The position numbers and the translations under genes were made by a program. Source: Tridacna crocea (taxonomy: Eukaryota > Mollusca > Bivalvia > Cardiida > Cardiidae). From it: a stretch of DNA of 64,000 nt. How positions within the stretch are numbered: the first letter of the stretch is position 1; each line of letters opens with the position of its first letter. Below the pieces are notes generated by a model. It did not search any database. It had not been told where the DNA came from and worked only from the letters and a program-made list of their open reading frames with translations. Below, in pieces: positions 39,657 to 49,799 of this stretch. The stretch is taken from NCBI GenBank assembly GCA_943736015.1, contig OX031073.1:29477210-29541209 (forward strand), written 5' to 3'.

Positions 39657-42600
39657 ATGGTAACGAATCTTTTAAGAAATAATCGTAGATCAAAGGTTAA
39701 GCTAAGGTTGACATGTCTCCTTAAAAGGACAGGAAAAATAATAGAAAATCTTCCCGTTTTACGAAATTTTGATTCATTTCATGAACTTATTTTAGATGAA
39801 ACGGATGTAAATGAGTTATATACTATTATGGTTGAACGAGTTTTAGAAAACCTCGCAAAATTTCAAAGAGATGGAAGCCCATGGATTTTTATTAGGGTAG
39901 TTCAATTAATAATATTTATGGTTGATTACAAACCATTAAAAGGTATTTCATATATTCCTACACCAACTACACTCGCGAGAAAGAAAGCAATAATCAACCC
40001 AAAAAATACGAATGATAATAAATGTTTTGCTTATGCCGTTATGAGGGGAATTAAACCGAGATTAGAGAATCCAGAAAGAATCGATCAGAATTTAAGGGAA
40101 GACATTAAAACCTTAAATATGGAAGGGATAGAATATCCCGTTAAGCTAAAGGATATTGATAGATTCGAAAAACAAAATGAAAATATTTCCATCGTTGTTT
40201 TAGGTCACGAAAATGAAACAGTTTACCCGCTCAGAAAGCAAAAAACTTTTAATAGAGAGCATTTTGTAGTTCTCTTATTACTAACTGTTGAATCTAATAC
40301 TCATTACACTTTGGTTAAAAACCCTAGTCGTTTATTATCTTCGCAATTAACGAATCATAACGGAAAAATATTTTTTTGTTGGAATTGCGTGAATTCTTTT
40401 CGATCTTTAGAAATTCTAGAAAAACATCGAAAATTGTGTAATGAAATGTCATCAGTACAAGTAAATATGCCACCTCCAGGAACGATTCTGAAGTTTAATA
40501 ATTTAATTCGTACACTATGGTTACCTTTTGTTGTATATGCAGATTTTGAGTCTTGTATTAAACCGATGCATTCCTGCGATCCAAATTCAGAAGCGAGCTA
40601 TACGAAGCAGTATCAAAAACATGAACCAACTGGATTTTGCTTTTACGTTAAATCTTTTGATGAAAGCGTTTATCAATCAAAAATAAAGCGATATACTGGA
40701 GAAAACGCATCTAAAAAATTTTTAGAAATGTTAGAAGAAGTTGCTCGTGAAATAGATAATATCCCTAGTTCCGAGATGATATATGGTAGAAAAGAATTTG
40801 ATATATATAAGGCAGCAACTGAATGTTGGATTTGTAAAAAGGGCTTTCAAGGAAATGAAAAAAAGGTAAGGGATCATTGTCATTATACAGGAAAATTTAG
40901 AGGAGCCGCGCATAATGCGTGTAATTTAAAATATAAAAAAGCTAGATTTTTTCCCGTATTTTTTCATAACCTTACTGGTTATGATAGTCATTTATTTATT
41001 AAAAATCTCGGTATAACTGAAGGACGAATTAATGTTATTCCTCTAAATGAGGAAAAATATGTGAGTTTTACTAAAACGGTAATTACTGGAAGTTATCATA
41101 GACAGAAGGATAAAAAAGATAAAAATAAAACTCTCGATATTAGATTCGTTGATAGCTTAAAGTTTTTATCGGCTAGTTTAGATTCGCTAGTTAATAAATT
41201 TAAGAATAATAAGGAAAAATTTAAAAACGTCTCTAAATATTTTGATGGTAAAGAACTTGACTTACTTCTTCGAAAAGGAGTTTATCCTTACGAATATGTT
41301 GATTCTCTAGAAAAACTTAATGAAACTAAGTTACCGCCTAAAGATTCTTTTTACTCGAGACTTAATGATAGTGATATTAGTGATGAGGATTATAATCACG
41401 CGAAAGTCGTTTGGGATACATTTAAATTAAAAAATCTTAGGGATTACCACGATTTATATAATTTGTCAGACGTTTTATTGTTAGCTGATGTTTTTGAGAA
41501 TTTTAGAGAAGTTTTTTATAACGAATATAATTTAGATCCTGCATGGTATTATACTCTTCCCGGTTATGCGTTTGATGCTTGTCTGTTAATAACGAATGTT
41601 AAGTTAGAGTTATTAACAGATATTGATATGCTTTTAATGTTTGAAAAAGGGATAAGGGGAGGGGTTTCAGTGATTAGTCATAGATACGCTAAGGCAAATA
41701 ACAAGTATATGGGAAGTCAATATGATAAAACTTTACCTAGTATATTTATCGAATATTTAGACGCAAATAATTTATATGGTAGTGGAATGTCTTTTCCTCT
41801 TCCTACATGCGGATTTAGATGGATGACTAAAGACGAATTTGGTAAATGGGAGAATTTCCCGTGTATATTAGAAGTTGATTTAGAATACCCAACGGAGTTA
41901 CACGACACGCATAATGATTACCCCTTAGCCCCTGAGAGCATTAAAATAAGTACGGTTGAAAAGTTGGTTCCTAACTTGAATTGCAAAAAGGAATATGTTC
42001 TTCACTATAAGAATTTAAAACAATATTTAGGTTTTGGTATTAAGCTAAGAAAAATTCATAGAGGTATTATATTTAATGAAAGCCCTTGGTTGAAAAAATA
42101 TATTGATAAGAATACTAATTTAAGAGCTAAAGCTACCTCTGAATTTGAGAAAGACCTTTTTAAGTTAATGAATAATTCGGTTTTTGGTAAAACCATGGAA
42201 AATATCAGAAACCGAGTGGATGTTAGATTAGTCAATGATAGGTTAAAAGCGGAAAAATTAGCCGCTAAACCAAATTTTAAACATTGTACTATTTTTGACG
42301 AAAATTTGGTATCCATTCATATGGGAAAAACAACTTTAACATTTAATGAGCCTTGTTATTTAGGAATGTGCATTCTCGATTTGAGTAAAATTATAATGTA
42401 TGATTTTCATTATAATTATATTAAAAAGAAGTATGGAGATAAGGTAAAGCTTTGCCTTACTGACACAGATAGCTATGTCTATCAGATTGAAACGGATGAT
42501 TTCTATAAAGATATATCCGGAGATGTTAATGATTGGTTTGATACTAGTAACTATCCTGATAATCATCCTTCAGGAATTCCTACGGGTGTTAATAAAAAGT

Positions 42601-42941
42601 TATTAGGTAAGTTTAAAGATGAAAGTGGGGGAGAGGTTATAACCGAGTTTGCTGGTTTAAGATCAAAGTTATACGGTTATAAAATGTTAGATTGTACAGA
42701 GGAAAAAAAATTTAAGGGAATTAAAAAGGGAGTAATCAAACGCGAAATAAACTTTGAGGATTATAAAAAATGTTTATTTAGCGGTAAAGATCAACATAGA
42801 AAAATGAACGTGATTAGAAGTCGCGAACATGAAATATATACTGAGGAAATTAATAAGATAGCGTTAAGCGCGAGAGATGATAAAAGATATATTCTAGATG
42901 GTAAGGTGAGTACGTTAGCTTGGGGACATTATAAGATATAA
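39657..42941 (+). CDS. Polinton protein-primed DNA polymerase B
   Basis: 1,094 residues. Exonuclease motifs: I VVYADFESC (~297), II HNLTGYDSHLF (~442) and III YHDLYNLSDV (~600). Polymerase motifs: A YLDANNLYGSGM (~702), B MNNSVFGKTMEN (~842) and C LTDTDSYV (~937). A zinc-finger-like CWNC...HRKLC lies near 241-261. An embedded zinc/HNH-like part, CWIC then RDHCHYTGKFRGAAHNAC (~390-422), resembles phage endonuclease VII. The long N-terminal ~290 residues is where family members are expected to hold the terminal protein. It copies the element from a protein primer at the inverted ends. Its last ~14 codons lie within the right inverted repeat. Confidence 0.95.
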   Translation: MVTNLLRNNRRSKVKLRLTCLLKRTGKIIENLPVLRNFDSFHELILDETDVNELYTIMVERVLENLAKFQRDGSPWIFIRVVQLIIFMVDYKPLKGISYIPTPTTLARKKAIINPKNTNDNKCFAYAVMRGIKPRLENPERIDQNLREDIKTLNMEGIEYPVKLKDIDRFEKQNENISIVVLGHENETVYPLRKQKTFNREHFVVLLLLTVESNTHYTLVKNPSRLLSSQLTNHNGKIFFCWNCVNSFRSLEILEKHRKLCNEMSSVQVNMPPPGTILKFNNLIRTLWLPFVVYADFESCIKPMHSCDPNSEASYTKQYQKHEPTGFCFYVKSFDESVYQSKIKRYTGENASKKFLEMLEEVAREIDNIPSSEMIYGRKEFDIYKAATECWICKKGFQGNEKKVRDHCHYTGKFRGAAHNACNLKYKKARFFPVFFHNLTGYDSHLFIKNLGITEGRINVIPLNEEKYVSFTKTVITGSYHRQKDKKDKNKTLDIRFVDSLKFLSASLDSLVNKFKNNKEKFKNVSKYFDGKELDLLLRKGVYPYEYVDSLEKLNETKLPPKDSFYSRLNDSDISDEDYNHAKVVWDTFKLKNLRDYHDLYNLSDVLLLADVFENFREVFYNEYNLDPAWYYTLPGYAFDACLLITNVKLELLTDIDMLLMFEKGIRGGVSVISHRYAKANNKYMGSQYDKTLPSIFIEYLDANNLYGSGMSFPLPTCGFRWMTKDEFGKWENFPCILEVDLEYPTELHDTHNDYPLAPESIKISTVEKLVPNLNCKKEYVLHYKNLKQYLGFGIKLRKIHRGIIFNESPWLKKYIDKNTNLRAKATSEFEKDLFKLMNNSVFGKTMENIRNRVDVRLVNDRLKAEKLAAKPNFKHCTIFDENLVSIHMGKTTLTFNEPCYLGMCILDLSKIIMYDFHYNYIKKKYGDKVKLCLTDTDSYVYQIETDDFYKDISGDVNDWFDTSNYPDNHPSGIPTGVNKKLLGKFKDESGGEVITEFAGLRSKLYGYKMLDCTEEKKFKGIKKGVIKREINFEDYKKCLFSGKDQHRKMNVIRSREHEIYTEEINKIALSARDDKRYILDGKVSTLAWGHYKI

Positions 42942-43538
42942 AAACGATGATATATATTGCTAGCGGCAATATATATCAAAAAACCGTCGCATTTTTTTCT
43001 AGAGACGACCCTCGAAAAAAACTTTCCCGAGGAATGACCTCGCGATTCGAAAAACGCCAAAAAAAGGGACTTGCCTCCAGAAGCAGCGGGGGGCGCGCGT
43101 CGCGGCGCAAAGCGCCGTGGCGCCCCCAATGCGCGCGCTTAAAAAAAAGAGCTAGAGATGTTTTTGCGAAAAAAAGTCTCGGGGAATGAAACGAAAACGA
43201 GGCTCTCAGAATGAAACGAAAAACGAGGCTCGTCCCAAAACGAGGCTCGTCCCAAAACGAGGCTCGTCCCAAACGAGGCTCGTCTCAAACGAGGCTCGTC
43301 CGAAACGAGGCTCGTCCGAAACGAGGCTCGTCCGAAACGAGGCTCGTCCCAAACGAGGCTCGTCTCAAACGAGGCTCGTCTCAAACGAAAACGAGGCTCT
43401 TGACCTTGAGGGGGGAAAGGTCAAAAGGTCAAAAAACGCAAAAACGCAAAAAACGCGAAAAAAGGGACTTGCCCCAAAAAAAACGCATGCACACGCAAAA
43501 AAAGGGACTTGCCCCAGAACTCTCAATATCTAACTACT
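42898..43538. repeat. Polinton right terminal inverted repeat (641 bp)
   Basis: Inverse of 27524-28069 with about five more minisatellite units and a small extra A-run with GCGCGC near 43132-43148. The outer end is TAACTACT, followed by the duplication CACCTG. Confidence 0.9.
43200..43392. repeat. TIR minisatellite, right (about 10 units)
   Basis: 16-17-bp units of ACGAGGCTCGTCCCAA type with three variants (CCCAA, CTCAA, CCGAA). Each unit holds a short palindrome, GAGGCTC. Confidence 0.8.
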
Positions 43539-43544
43539 CACCTG
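43539..43544. repeat. Polinton target-site duplication, right
   Basis: CACCTG, identical to 27518-27523. Confidence 0.95.
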
Positions 43545-43829
43545 TCCAGTAGGTGGTTTTATTTAGGAACGGCAAATGATCGTACTTAGGTGTTCGGTAA
43601 TGGGTTTACTCGCTCTATATGTCCCTGGCATGTTAAGCAATCAGATCACGAGAAATTTCTCTGCAGTATAATAAAGGGAAAAAAACTCCAAAAATAATGA
43701 CGAAGTATTGGATCCTGTGTACTGCACTTCTCCTCAATGTGATCTCTAAATCTGCAAAATAATGTTTGAAGTTGATATCACTCAGTCTCATTTTAATTTG
43801 TTGCACTGTGGACTTCAGGGGTGGGCCTA

Positions 43830-45975
43830 AAGTACGTAATGGAAAAATTGTGGAGCAATGGGCGCAATGGAAATATAAAGTACGTAATGGAAATATATTA
43901 TTTTAATTTTATTGAATGAAGTCACCATGTATTATTTCAACGTTTAATTAGTATTCATTGGTATGTTTAAAGGTATTTTTACAGGTATAAATAAAAAGTA
44001 ACGTTTTTGTATCCCTAAAAATACGTGTATTTGTCGTGATTGTTTCTGCCCCTATTATCGGCTTTATTCTAAGATGTCGATATGGAAAAGTTACAACATT
44101 AAAAGTACTTATAGAACAATAAAGTGTATTAAGAAAATGTGTAGTGTCTAACACTGATTTTTTTCATTTGTAATTCATTGAAGTATGAACTTTCAGAGCT
44201 AAATACAGAAGCTTTTTTTTTTCTTACATTTTACGGATGTTGCAATTTCTTTTTAAATTTCCATTGCGCGGGACTGGCGCAATGGAAAAAAAAATGTTAT
44301 ATTAAATTAGAATATACGTGTTATTAAATATAGTAAACATCTATGACTTCACATGTGTTTATTTTTACTCATTGATATCATTAAGGTACATAAACAGGTA
44401 TAAACTTTAAAAAAAGGTTTCTGTACCGCTAACAAATTTATGTACTTGAAGAAACTGATATTTTCCCATTATGTAGGTGTTCCCAGCAGTTAGCGACATT
44501 TAAAATTTACCAAAGTCATATCAATACAAAATATTTTACCTAAAACGGGTATTTTAGTCAAGCTCTTTAAATAATTACTTATATAAGAAATATTGAGTAT
44601 ATTTTTTCAAATACATATACAGATGTTTTAACTTCCAAGTAAATTTCCATTGCGCGAGACTGGTGCAATGGAAAGGGATGTGCGCAATATGGAAGGTCTC
44701 TTCTCAGATAGCGAAATTTAAAATTTACCAAAGTCATACTAAAACAAAATATTAAAAAAAATGGTATTTTAGTATGGCTTGGAAAATAGTTACTGAAATC
44801 AGAAATATTGAATCTTATAAAAATACCTATACAGATGTTAAAACTTGCTTGTAAATTTCCATTGCGCGGGATCAGTGCAATGGAAAGGGAAGTACGCAAT
44901 GGAAAATATTTAATCTAGAAAAGTGCTAAGGTCCTTTATGCACGCACTGATTAGGTGCTCTTAATCATAGCCCATTTGATTTTTAAATCTGTATTTTGCA
45001 ATTAAATGAAAAACAATTGTAGTACAGAAAAATACATCGTAATTTTCCAACAAATTCTTTTCAATGAACACATAATAATAGAAATATCAGAAAACCCTGG
45101 TTTTGCACTGAAGATTAAAGCCTAATCATAGTTTGATTACATTACCGTGTAATAAACTTAAATTACTTCTTTAAGTAAGCGATTAGTTAAATTGTCAATT
45201 AAACCATTAAATCCATTTACTTCATTCATGTAAAACTTGCAAATTGATTAAACCCTTCAGTTTGTAACACGTCATTAATTAGCAAAATTAAATTGTTTTT
45301 TCATTTCCATCTTATCTGTCCTGCACAGTGTTCTTTTCCATTGCGCCAGTCCCATGCAATGGAAATCAGGGATCTTACATACGATCTCTGATGAAGATAT
45401 CAAAGGAAATTTCATCATTTGTAATAATTAAAAAAATAACAGTATTAACAAAATTATCGTTTTTGATTCAACTTTTAGCTTACGAATATTTTCTAGACTT
45501 TAGAACATGGTTCATATCTGACGTGAGTATATTTATTTCCATTGCGTACGTTCCTCTCCATTGCGTCAGCCCAGCGCAATGGAAATTAAAATGAATTTTT
45601 CAACATTAGTAAAGGTGAATGAAATACAGCCACACAATTTCTGAAAAATTTCCGGTTAATGTAAATTAAAGTAACGACCCATTGCAAATGAACACGTTTG
45701 AAATAATGCACAGTTCTTTTATTCAATAGCATGCATGTATATATAATATGTTTCCATTGCGAACTTTGTTTTCCATTGCGCCAGTCCCGCGCAATAGAAA
45801 TTTACTTGAAAGTTTAAGTATCTACACTGGTATGAGTGAAGTTTCAAATTTTGCGCATCAAAGAACTATCCATTGAACCCAAAGACACACATTTTTCGGT
45901 GTAAGATACGTTTTTGATACAGGATATTCTCTAAGTGTGAATTTGGTAAACTTTCCGTTGCGCAACCTGAGAAAA
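43830..45975 (+). repeat. CCATTGCGC satellite, left array
   Basis: Repeated core TCCATTGCGCCAGTCCCGCG with GCAATGGAAA following, an imperfect palindrome, at about 44264, 44648, 44857, 45338, 45548-45590 and 45772. Linkers are AT-rich and share phrases such as TTTACTTGGAAGTTTAA, CATCTGCACTGG and CTCTAAGTTTGAATTTGG. Full units elsewhere are about 350-370 bp. No gene is seen. Confidence 0.7.
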
Positions 45976-47274
45976 AACGCAAATGTCAATTACATTGGTT
46001 TTAATAGAAGACTGTGGTCTTGGTCTAAGAGTAGTGAGACATGTTGATTTGGCGTCAGCACTTTCTAACTTCCTTTTTAGTTTCAAACATTCAGAAACAA
46101 GGTGACCAGGTTTCTTACAATAGTAACAAGTGGGTCGAGATAGGGGATATTGACTTTTGGTTTCACTAGTAGAATTGGGTTTGGGTGTATTGGATTGACT
46201 GGGCATGCCAGATGAATTACCAGACATAAATTTATTTTGGGGATGTGAGGAAGTAGGTTTTGGTTCAGCAATAAAAGAAACTTTATGTGTAAGGTAGTAA
46301 TTATCAGCTAGACGAGCTGCTGCTTCCAAAGTTTCAACTTGTTTTTCGTCTAAGAGTGTCTTAACATCAGATTGAATACAACGTTTGAATTCTTCAACTA
46401 ACATAAGTTGTCTTAGTTTATCATAATTTCGGTCTATTTTCTTGGAACAGCACCATCTATCAAGTAACTGTTCTTTATTTCTAGCAAATTCAACATGAGT
46501 CTGGTTAGAATCTTTTTTACAATTTCTAAATTTTTGTCTAAATGCTTCTGGTACCAGCTCATAATCTTTGAGAATAAGTTCTTTAACAGTCTCATAATGA
46601 TGACTTTGTTCAACACCTAGTTGTGTATAAATTTCACGAGCTTTGCCGATCAAAACACTTTGCAGAAGTAAGGTCCAGTGCTGTTTTGGCCAATTTCAGT
46701 TTTCTGCAACTTTTTCAAAGTGTAGGAAGTATTTATCAAATTCTTTTTCTTGAAATGGAGGAACAAGCCCAATATGTTTTGTAATATCGAAATTGTATTC
46801 AATCTTTTGCTTCGGCTGATTTGCTCTTTCTTGCATTTCTATTTCCCTCGTTCTTAATTAAAATTCTCTCTCCTTCTCTCTCTCTTCCCTTTCTCTTTCT
46901 TCTCTCTCCCTTTCTCTTTCCCTTTCCTTCTCTCTATCTTTCCATTCTCTTTCTCTTTCCTTCTATCTCTCTTCCCATTCTCTTTCTTTCTCTCTTTCCT
47001 GAATTTCTAATTGTCTGATCTGAAATTTTAATTCAAGTTCTTTCGAACTTGAAACTGACTGAACGTCAACTATCAGGGAAAGAGCATTTTTATTAAAAAT
47101 CTCCTCATCGACAAAATATTGTACCAAAATGTTCTTAATTTCATGTTTACGCATTGAAGATTTTATTTCAGACAATTTATCGTGTTTAGCAAGATTAAGC
47201 AAATCAGTCTTTTTACCTAAATTCAATAACTCCACAGACGGTTCAGCCGTAAATTTATCCAAGTCAAAAGACAT
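45976..47274 (-). pseudogene. Retroelement gag region, fossil
   Basis: The N-terminal part (MSFDLDKFTAEPSVELLNLG, then LLNLAKHDKLSEIKSSMRKHE) looks like the SAP-like start of bivalve Gypsy-type gag. A purine-rich stretch (46863-47000) encodes Glu/Lys/Arg repeats. Then come a SCAN-like capsid part (AFRQKFRNCKKDSNQTHVEF, LMLVEEFKRCIQSDVKTLL) and one CCHC zinc knuckle, CYYCKKPGHLVSEC. Broken, with a few breaks and a truncated end. Confidence 0.7.
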
Positions 47275-47500
47275 GTTTGTTTGTTGCTGGATTCAAGTAC
47301 AAAATTGTATTATAATTACTGATTAGTAAAAATGTAGGAAAACATTTTCAATAAATGAAAACTAGACTGTCTGTAAGAAATTTTGACTAACAGGATGTAT
47401 TAGATTTTATTCAAATTGTGAAAAGCAAACGTCTATGTCTTATTTTCCAGTCGATGGTTAATCCCAAAAGGAAAACAAATGCGTTAGTCTTATTTTCCAA

Positions 47501-47517
47501 TCCCAGACGAGCCCCCA
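47501..47517 (-). other. Primer-binding site, tRNA-Pro type
   Basis: The element strand reads TGGGGGCTCGTCTGGGA, one mismatch from the TGGGGGCTCGTCCGGGA site known from murine leukaemia virus and other tRNA-Pro users. It lies five bases after the LTR end. Confidence 0.75.
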
Positions 47518-47522
47518 ATTTC

Positions 47523-48084
47523 TGTTACGAGCCAGGCGTAACTAGAAAGTAGAAGCCAGCAACAAACGATAACAATTAACAGAATTTTTTTACAAAAATA
47601 TCAAATAATCAGTGACAATATTACAATAGTACAAAACAATACCTTAGATGTTAAATACAGAAGACAAATTATTCCAGTCTTAATTCCAGTCTGATCCTGA
47701 TCCAAACTGAATGTAATCCAAGCACACGAAATAATCCTCACTTTAGTCTAGTCTGATCCTAATCCAAACTGAATGTAATCCAAGCACCAATTATATGACA
47801 CAAACACAAAATAATCCCCACTGTAGTCTGGCAATCATGTATTAACTAGTGAACACCGAGATGTAAAGAGCTTTTCCTTTTATAATAACAGAGAAACTTC
47901 CAGAAAATTCATGTTAAAATCAGTTGCATAATTTCTAGTAATCAGATTGTAAAAAGGCCCGGAAACTTCCAGAACAATATTCCACAAGAGAGAATCCAGT
48001 TCTAAAAATAGCAACAGGGGAAAACCATTCAAAAATAGATACACACATGAACAAAGCTAGGAATAACTGGGTATGTACATAACA
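47523..48084 (-). repeat. 5' LTR of the truncated retroelement (562 bp)
   Basis: Bounded by TGTTACG and CATAACA, the usual TG...CA inverted ends. On the minus strand a TATA box (TATAAAAGG) lies at 47876-47884. Two copies of a ~60-bp internal repeat carry CTGATCCTGATCCAAACTGA-type sequence. Only one LTR remains. Confidence 0.7.
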
Positions 48085-48443
48085 TTGGAAATTTAAACAT
48101 CTGCACTGAAACGTGTATAGTTTCAAAATTTATGCATCAAATATCCATCCATTGAAACCAAAAGACAGATTTGTTTTCAGTGAAAGATACGATTTGGGTA
48201 CAGTATATCCTCTAAGTTTGAATTTGGTAAACTTTCCATTGTGCATCCTGAGAAAAAAACACATAAAGGTAAAATCAAATATCGCTTTAAATGCATTTCT
48301 ATTTTAGCGAGGTTTTTTTCCTGTGTCTGTACTTTAATATACATTAATAAGTACAAATAACGTATTTGAAATAAATTCTGGTTACTTCATTTGATAAATG
48401 AAGCAAAATATATTTCCATGCCTAATTTCTTTTCCATTGCGCC
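48085..48443 (+). repeat. CCATTGCGC satellite, middle unit
   Basis: One unit resuming directly after the LTR (GGAAATTTAAACATCTGCACTG) and running to TCCATTGCGCC, where the large inverted-repeat structure begins. Confidence 0.7.
48436..48443. repeat. 8-bp target duplication ATTGCGCC, left
   Basis: ATTGCGCC abuts the inverted end GGGTCCTACTAAAAC. The same 8 bp follow the right end at 56238-56245, in the same satellite context. Confidence 0.7.
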
Positions 48444-48875
48444 GGGTCCTACTAAAACACGCCGTACCAGAAAAATACGCCGTACCATACGCCGTACGGA
48501 TTAAAATACGCCGTACCAAAATGTGAATTATATTGAATGCATTTTTTGGTATTTTTATATTGAAAAACATATAATCTAACCTAAGCAGCGATATTACTGC
48601 CCAATTTTTCACATTTGTCAAGTTATTGGTAATTTTAGACATTTTTGCACGGGACCAACAGGTGCCCGTTACGCCGTACCAATTACATGAGCGCCGTACG
48701 AATTTTGAGGCACAAAACAACCAAATTAATAAGAATGTATGGCACAATATGCAATTAGCGGCTTATTTACGAGTTCATGTTGTTCTATTTCATGTCTTAC
48801 AGAGGTTGCAGGTAATGTCAAGCATCAAGCAGATATTTACAGAAGGGAAATAACTCTGTGGTACTGATGAACTTT
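48444..48875 (+). repeat. Left arm of the 7.8-kb element
   Basis: Inverse of 55800-56237. Carries the GCCGTACC motifs near its outer end and again near 48670-48700, then TACGAGTTCATGTTGTTC and GAAGGGAAATAACTCTG. Confidence 0.8.
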
Positions 48876-48943
48876 ACGTTTCATTACTTTAATGAAACCT
48901 TGTGAAAAAATAAGAAATTGCTAGTCTTGAAAAACAAGGTTAT

Positions 48944-49062
48944 TGAAAAAATTTAGGGAAAAGAAGAAAATGTTGGTAACCTTCCCGTAACAAATTTCAT
49001 TTGTGTCGTTAGCAAATATGGACCATTTGAAAATTGTCGTTTGGTTAAGATTAAATGGTTGT
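48944..49062. repeat. Decayed TTAA-type MITE
   Basis: GAAAATGTTGGTAACC and TTGTCGTTTGGTTAAG are recognisable. The hairpin's right arm is lost. A MITE in the mirrored position next to the other arm (55554-55745) suggests it was present before the arms formed. Confidence 0.45.
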
Positions 49063-49292
49063 ACATAGAACTTTTTGCCCTTAAAATGTTTCCAGACTCA
49101 ACGACGTGGACGTGGTTCTACTATGAGTCCTTTTGTTTTAGTTTATTTCACTGTTTTTATTTCAAACTAGATACTATTTTATGAATTTGTAATATTAAAA
49201 CTCAGTTATATTTTTTCATTCATTAATTAATCCATTTTTGCGTTACTAGTTCTGGTGTTTTACAGTCAGTATCGTTGCCCACTGCGAATAAA

Positions 49293-49488
49293 TTAACCCT
49301 TTCCCAAACAACAAATGTTAGACTCTTCCAAACTGAACTAGTTTGCAGACGACAATTTAAAACTTGGTGAAAATGGTGGGAAGTTCTCCAAAAGGTTAGA
49401 ACACAAGAGCAATTTCTTGTCTTCACAGTATTTTCAAAAAGATTTATACTGCAGACACTTAAAAAAAGGGTTGTCTGGGAAAGGTTTA
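49293..49488. repeat. TTAA-type MITE
   Basis: Starts TTAACCCTTTCCCAAACAAC and ends GGGAAAGGTTTA. The hairpin is reduced. Confidence 0.55.
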
Positions 49489-49509
49489 GATAACCAAAAT
49501 AGATAAGAC

Positions 49510-49799
49510 CAAAAGGAATTGAATACTGCTCTGAAGGCACTACATTATAAGCCTACGAACACATAAAAGAAGAAGGCTTGAGGACAATGAATCGCCAGTA
49601 CATTCACTTCGCCGCTTCCAAGACCCTACTGAAGAAGGGCTCGCAAGTCATCATCACACTTAATGCGAAGAAATACCTCCAAGAAGGAATTACGCTGTTC
49701 CGCTTGGCAGATGGAAACATCGCTGCATGTGGAAACAGACCGGGTATAATAAAGCCATGTTTCCTTAAATGTGTGACTGTAAGAAAATGGCCCTTCTAA
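49510..49799 (+). pseudogene. RNA 2'-phosphotransferase fragment (TRPT1/KptA-like)
   Basis: TRPT1/Tpt1/KptA removes the 2'-phosphate left at tRNA splice junctions, using NAD. The frame reads EHIKEEGLRTMNRQYIHFAA, QVIITLNAKKYLQEG, then ITLFRLADGNIAACGN and GIIKPCFLKCV. This follows the family pattern GL..M.R.(H/Y)(V/I)H(L/F), a D-A-K-K strand, and F..S.NGV(I/W)L. The catalytic HGT of the N-terminus appears only as SEGT, followed by an in-frame TAA at 49548-49550. With the N-terminal half missing it is almost certainly non-functional. It has no introns here and lies between the arms of a transposon-like structure, so it may be a captured or retrocopied fragment. Confidence 0.6.

Larger units (their letters stand above)
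27524..43538. mobile_element. Polinton/Maverick (adintovirus-like), 16,015 bp, looks nearly whole
   Basis: Polintons are self-synthesising, capsid-gene-bearing DNA elements. Both ends start AGTAGTTA as seen inward, are long inverted repeats (546 bp left, 641 bp right) and are flanked by CACCTG. The expected core set is present: protein-primed DNA polymerase B, integrase, protease, packaging ATPase, major and minor capsid proteins. Extra genes encode a phospholipase-A2-like protein, a tail-fibre-like protein and small virion-type proteins. The inverted repeats are near identical apart from a minisatellite-length change and one small indel, so the insertion is recent. At most about one break is suspected. 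Confidence 0.95.
45976..48084 (-). mobile_element. Truncated LTR retroelement (5' LTR and gag only), fossil
   Basis: On the minus strand: LTR (47523-48084), primer site of tRNA-Pro type (47501-47517), leader, and a gag region running to about 45976, where satellite resumes. Pol and the second LTR are missing, so this is a broken relic. No target duplication can be judged. It lies inside the CCATTGCGC satellite. Confidence 0.75.

Noticed and set aside
46821-47018. Plus-strand frame of P/F/L/S repeats
   Set aside because: It is the antisense of the purine-rich part of the fossil gag.
48444-48520. CRISPR-like spaced repeats of TACGCCGTACC
   Set aside because: The genome is eukaryotic and spacing is irregular; they are subterminal motifs of a transposon arm.
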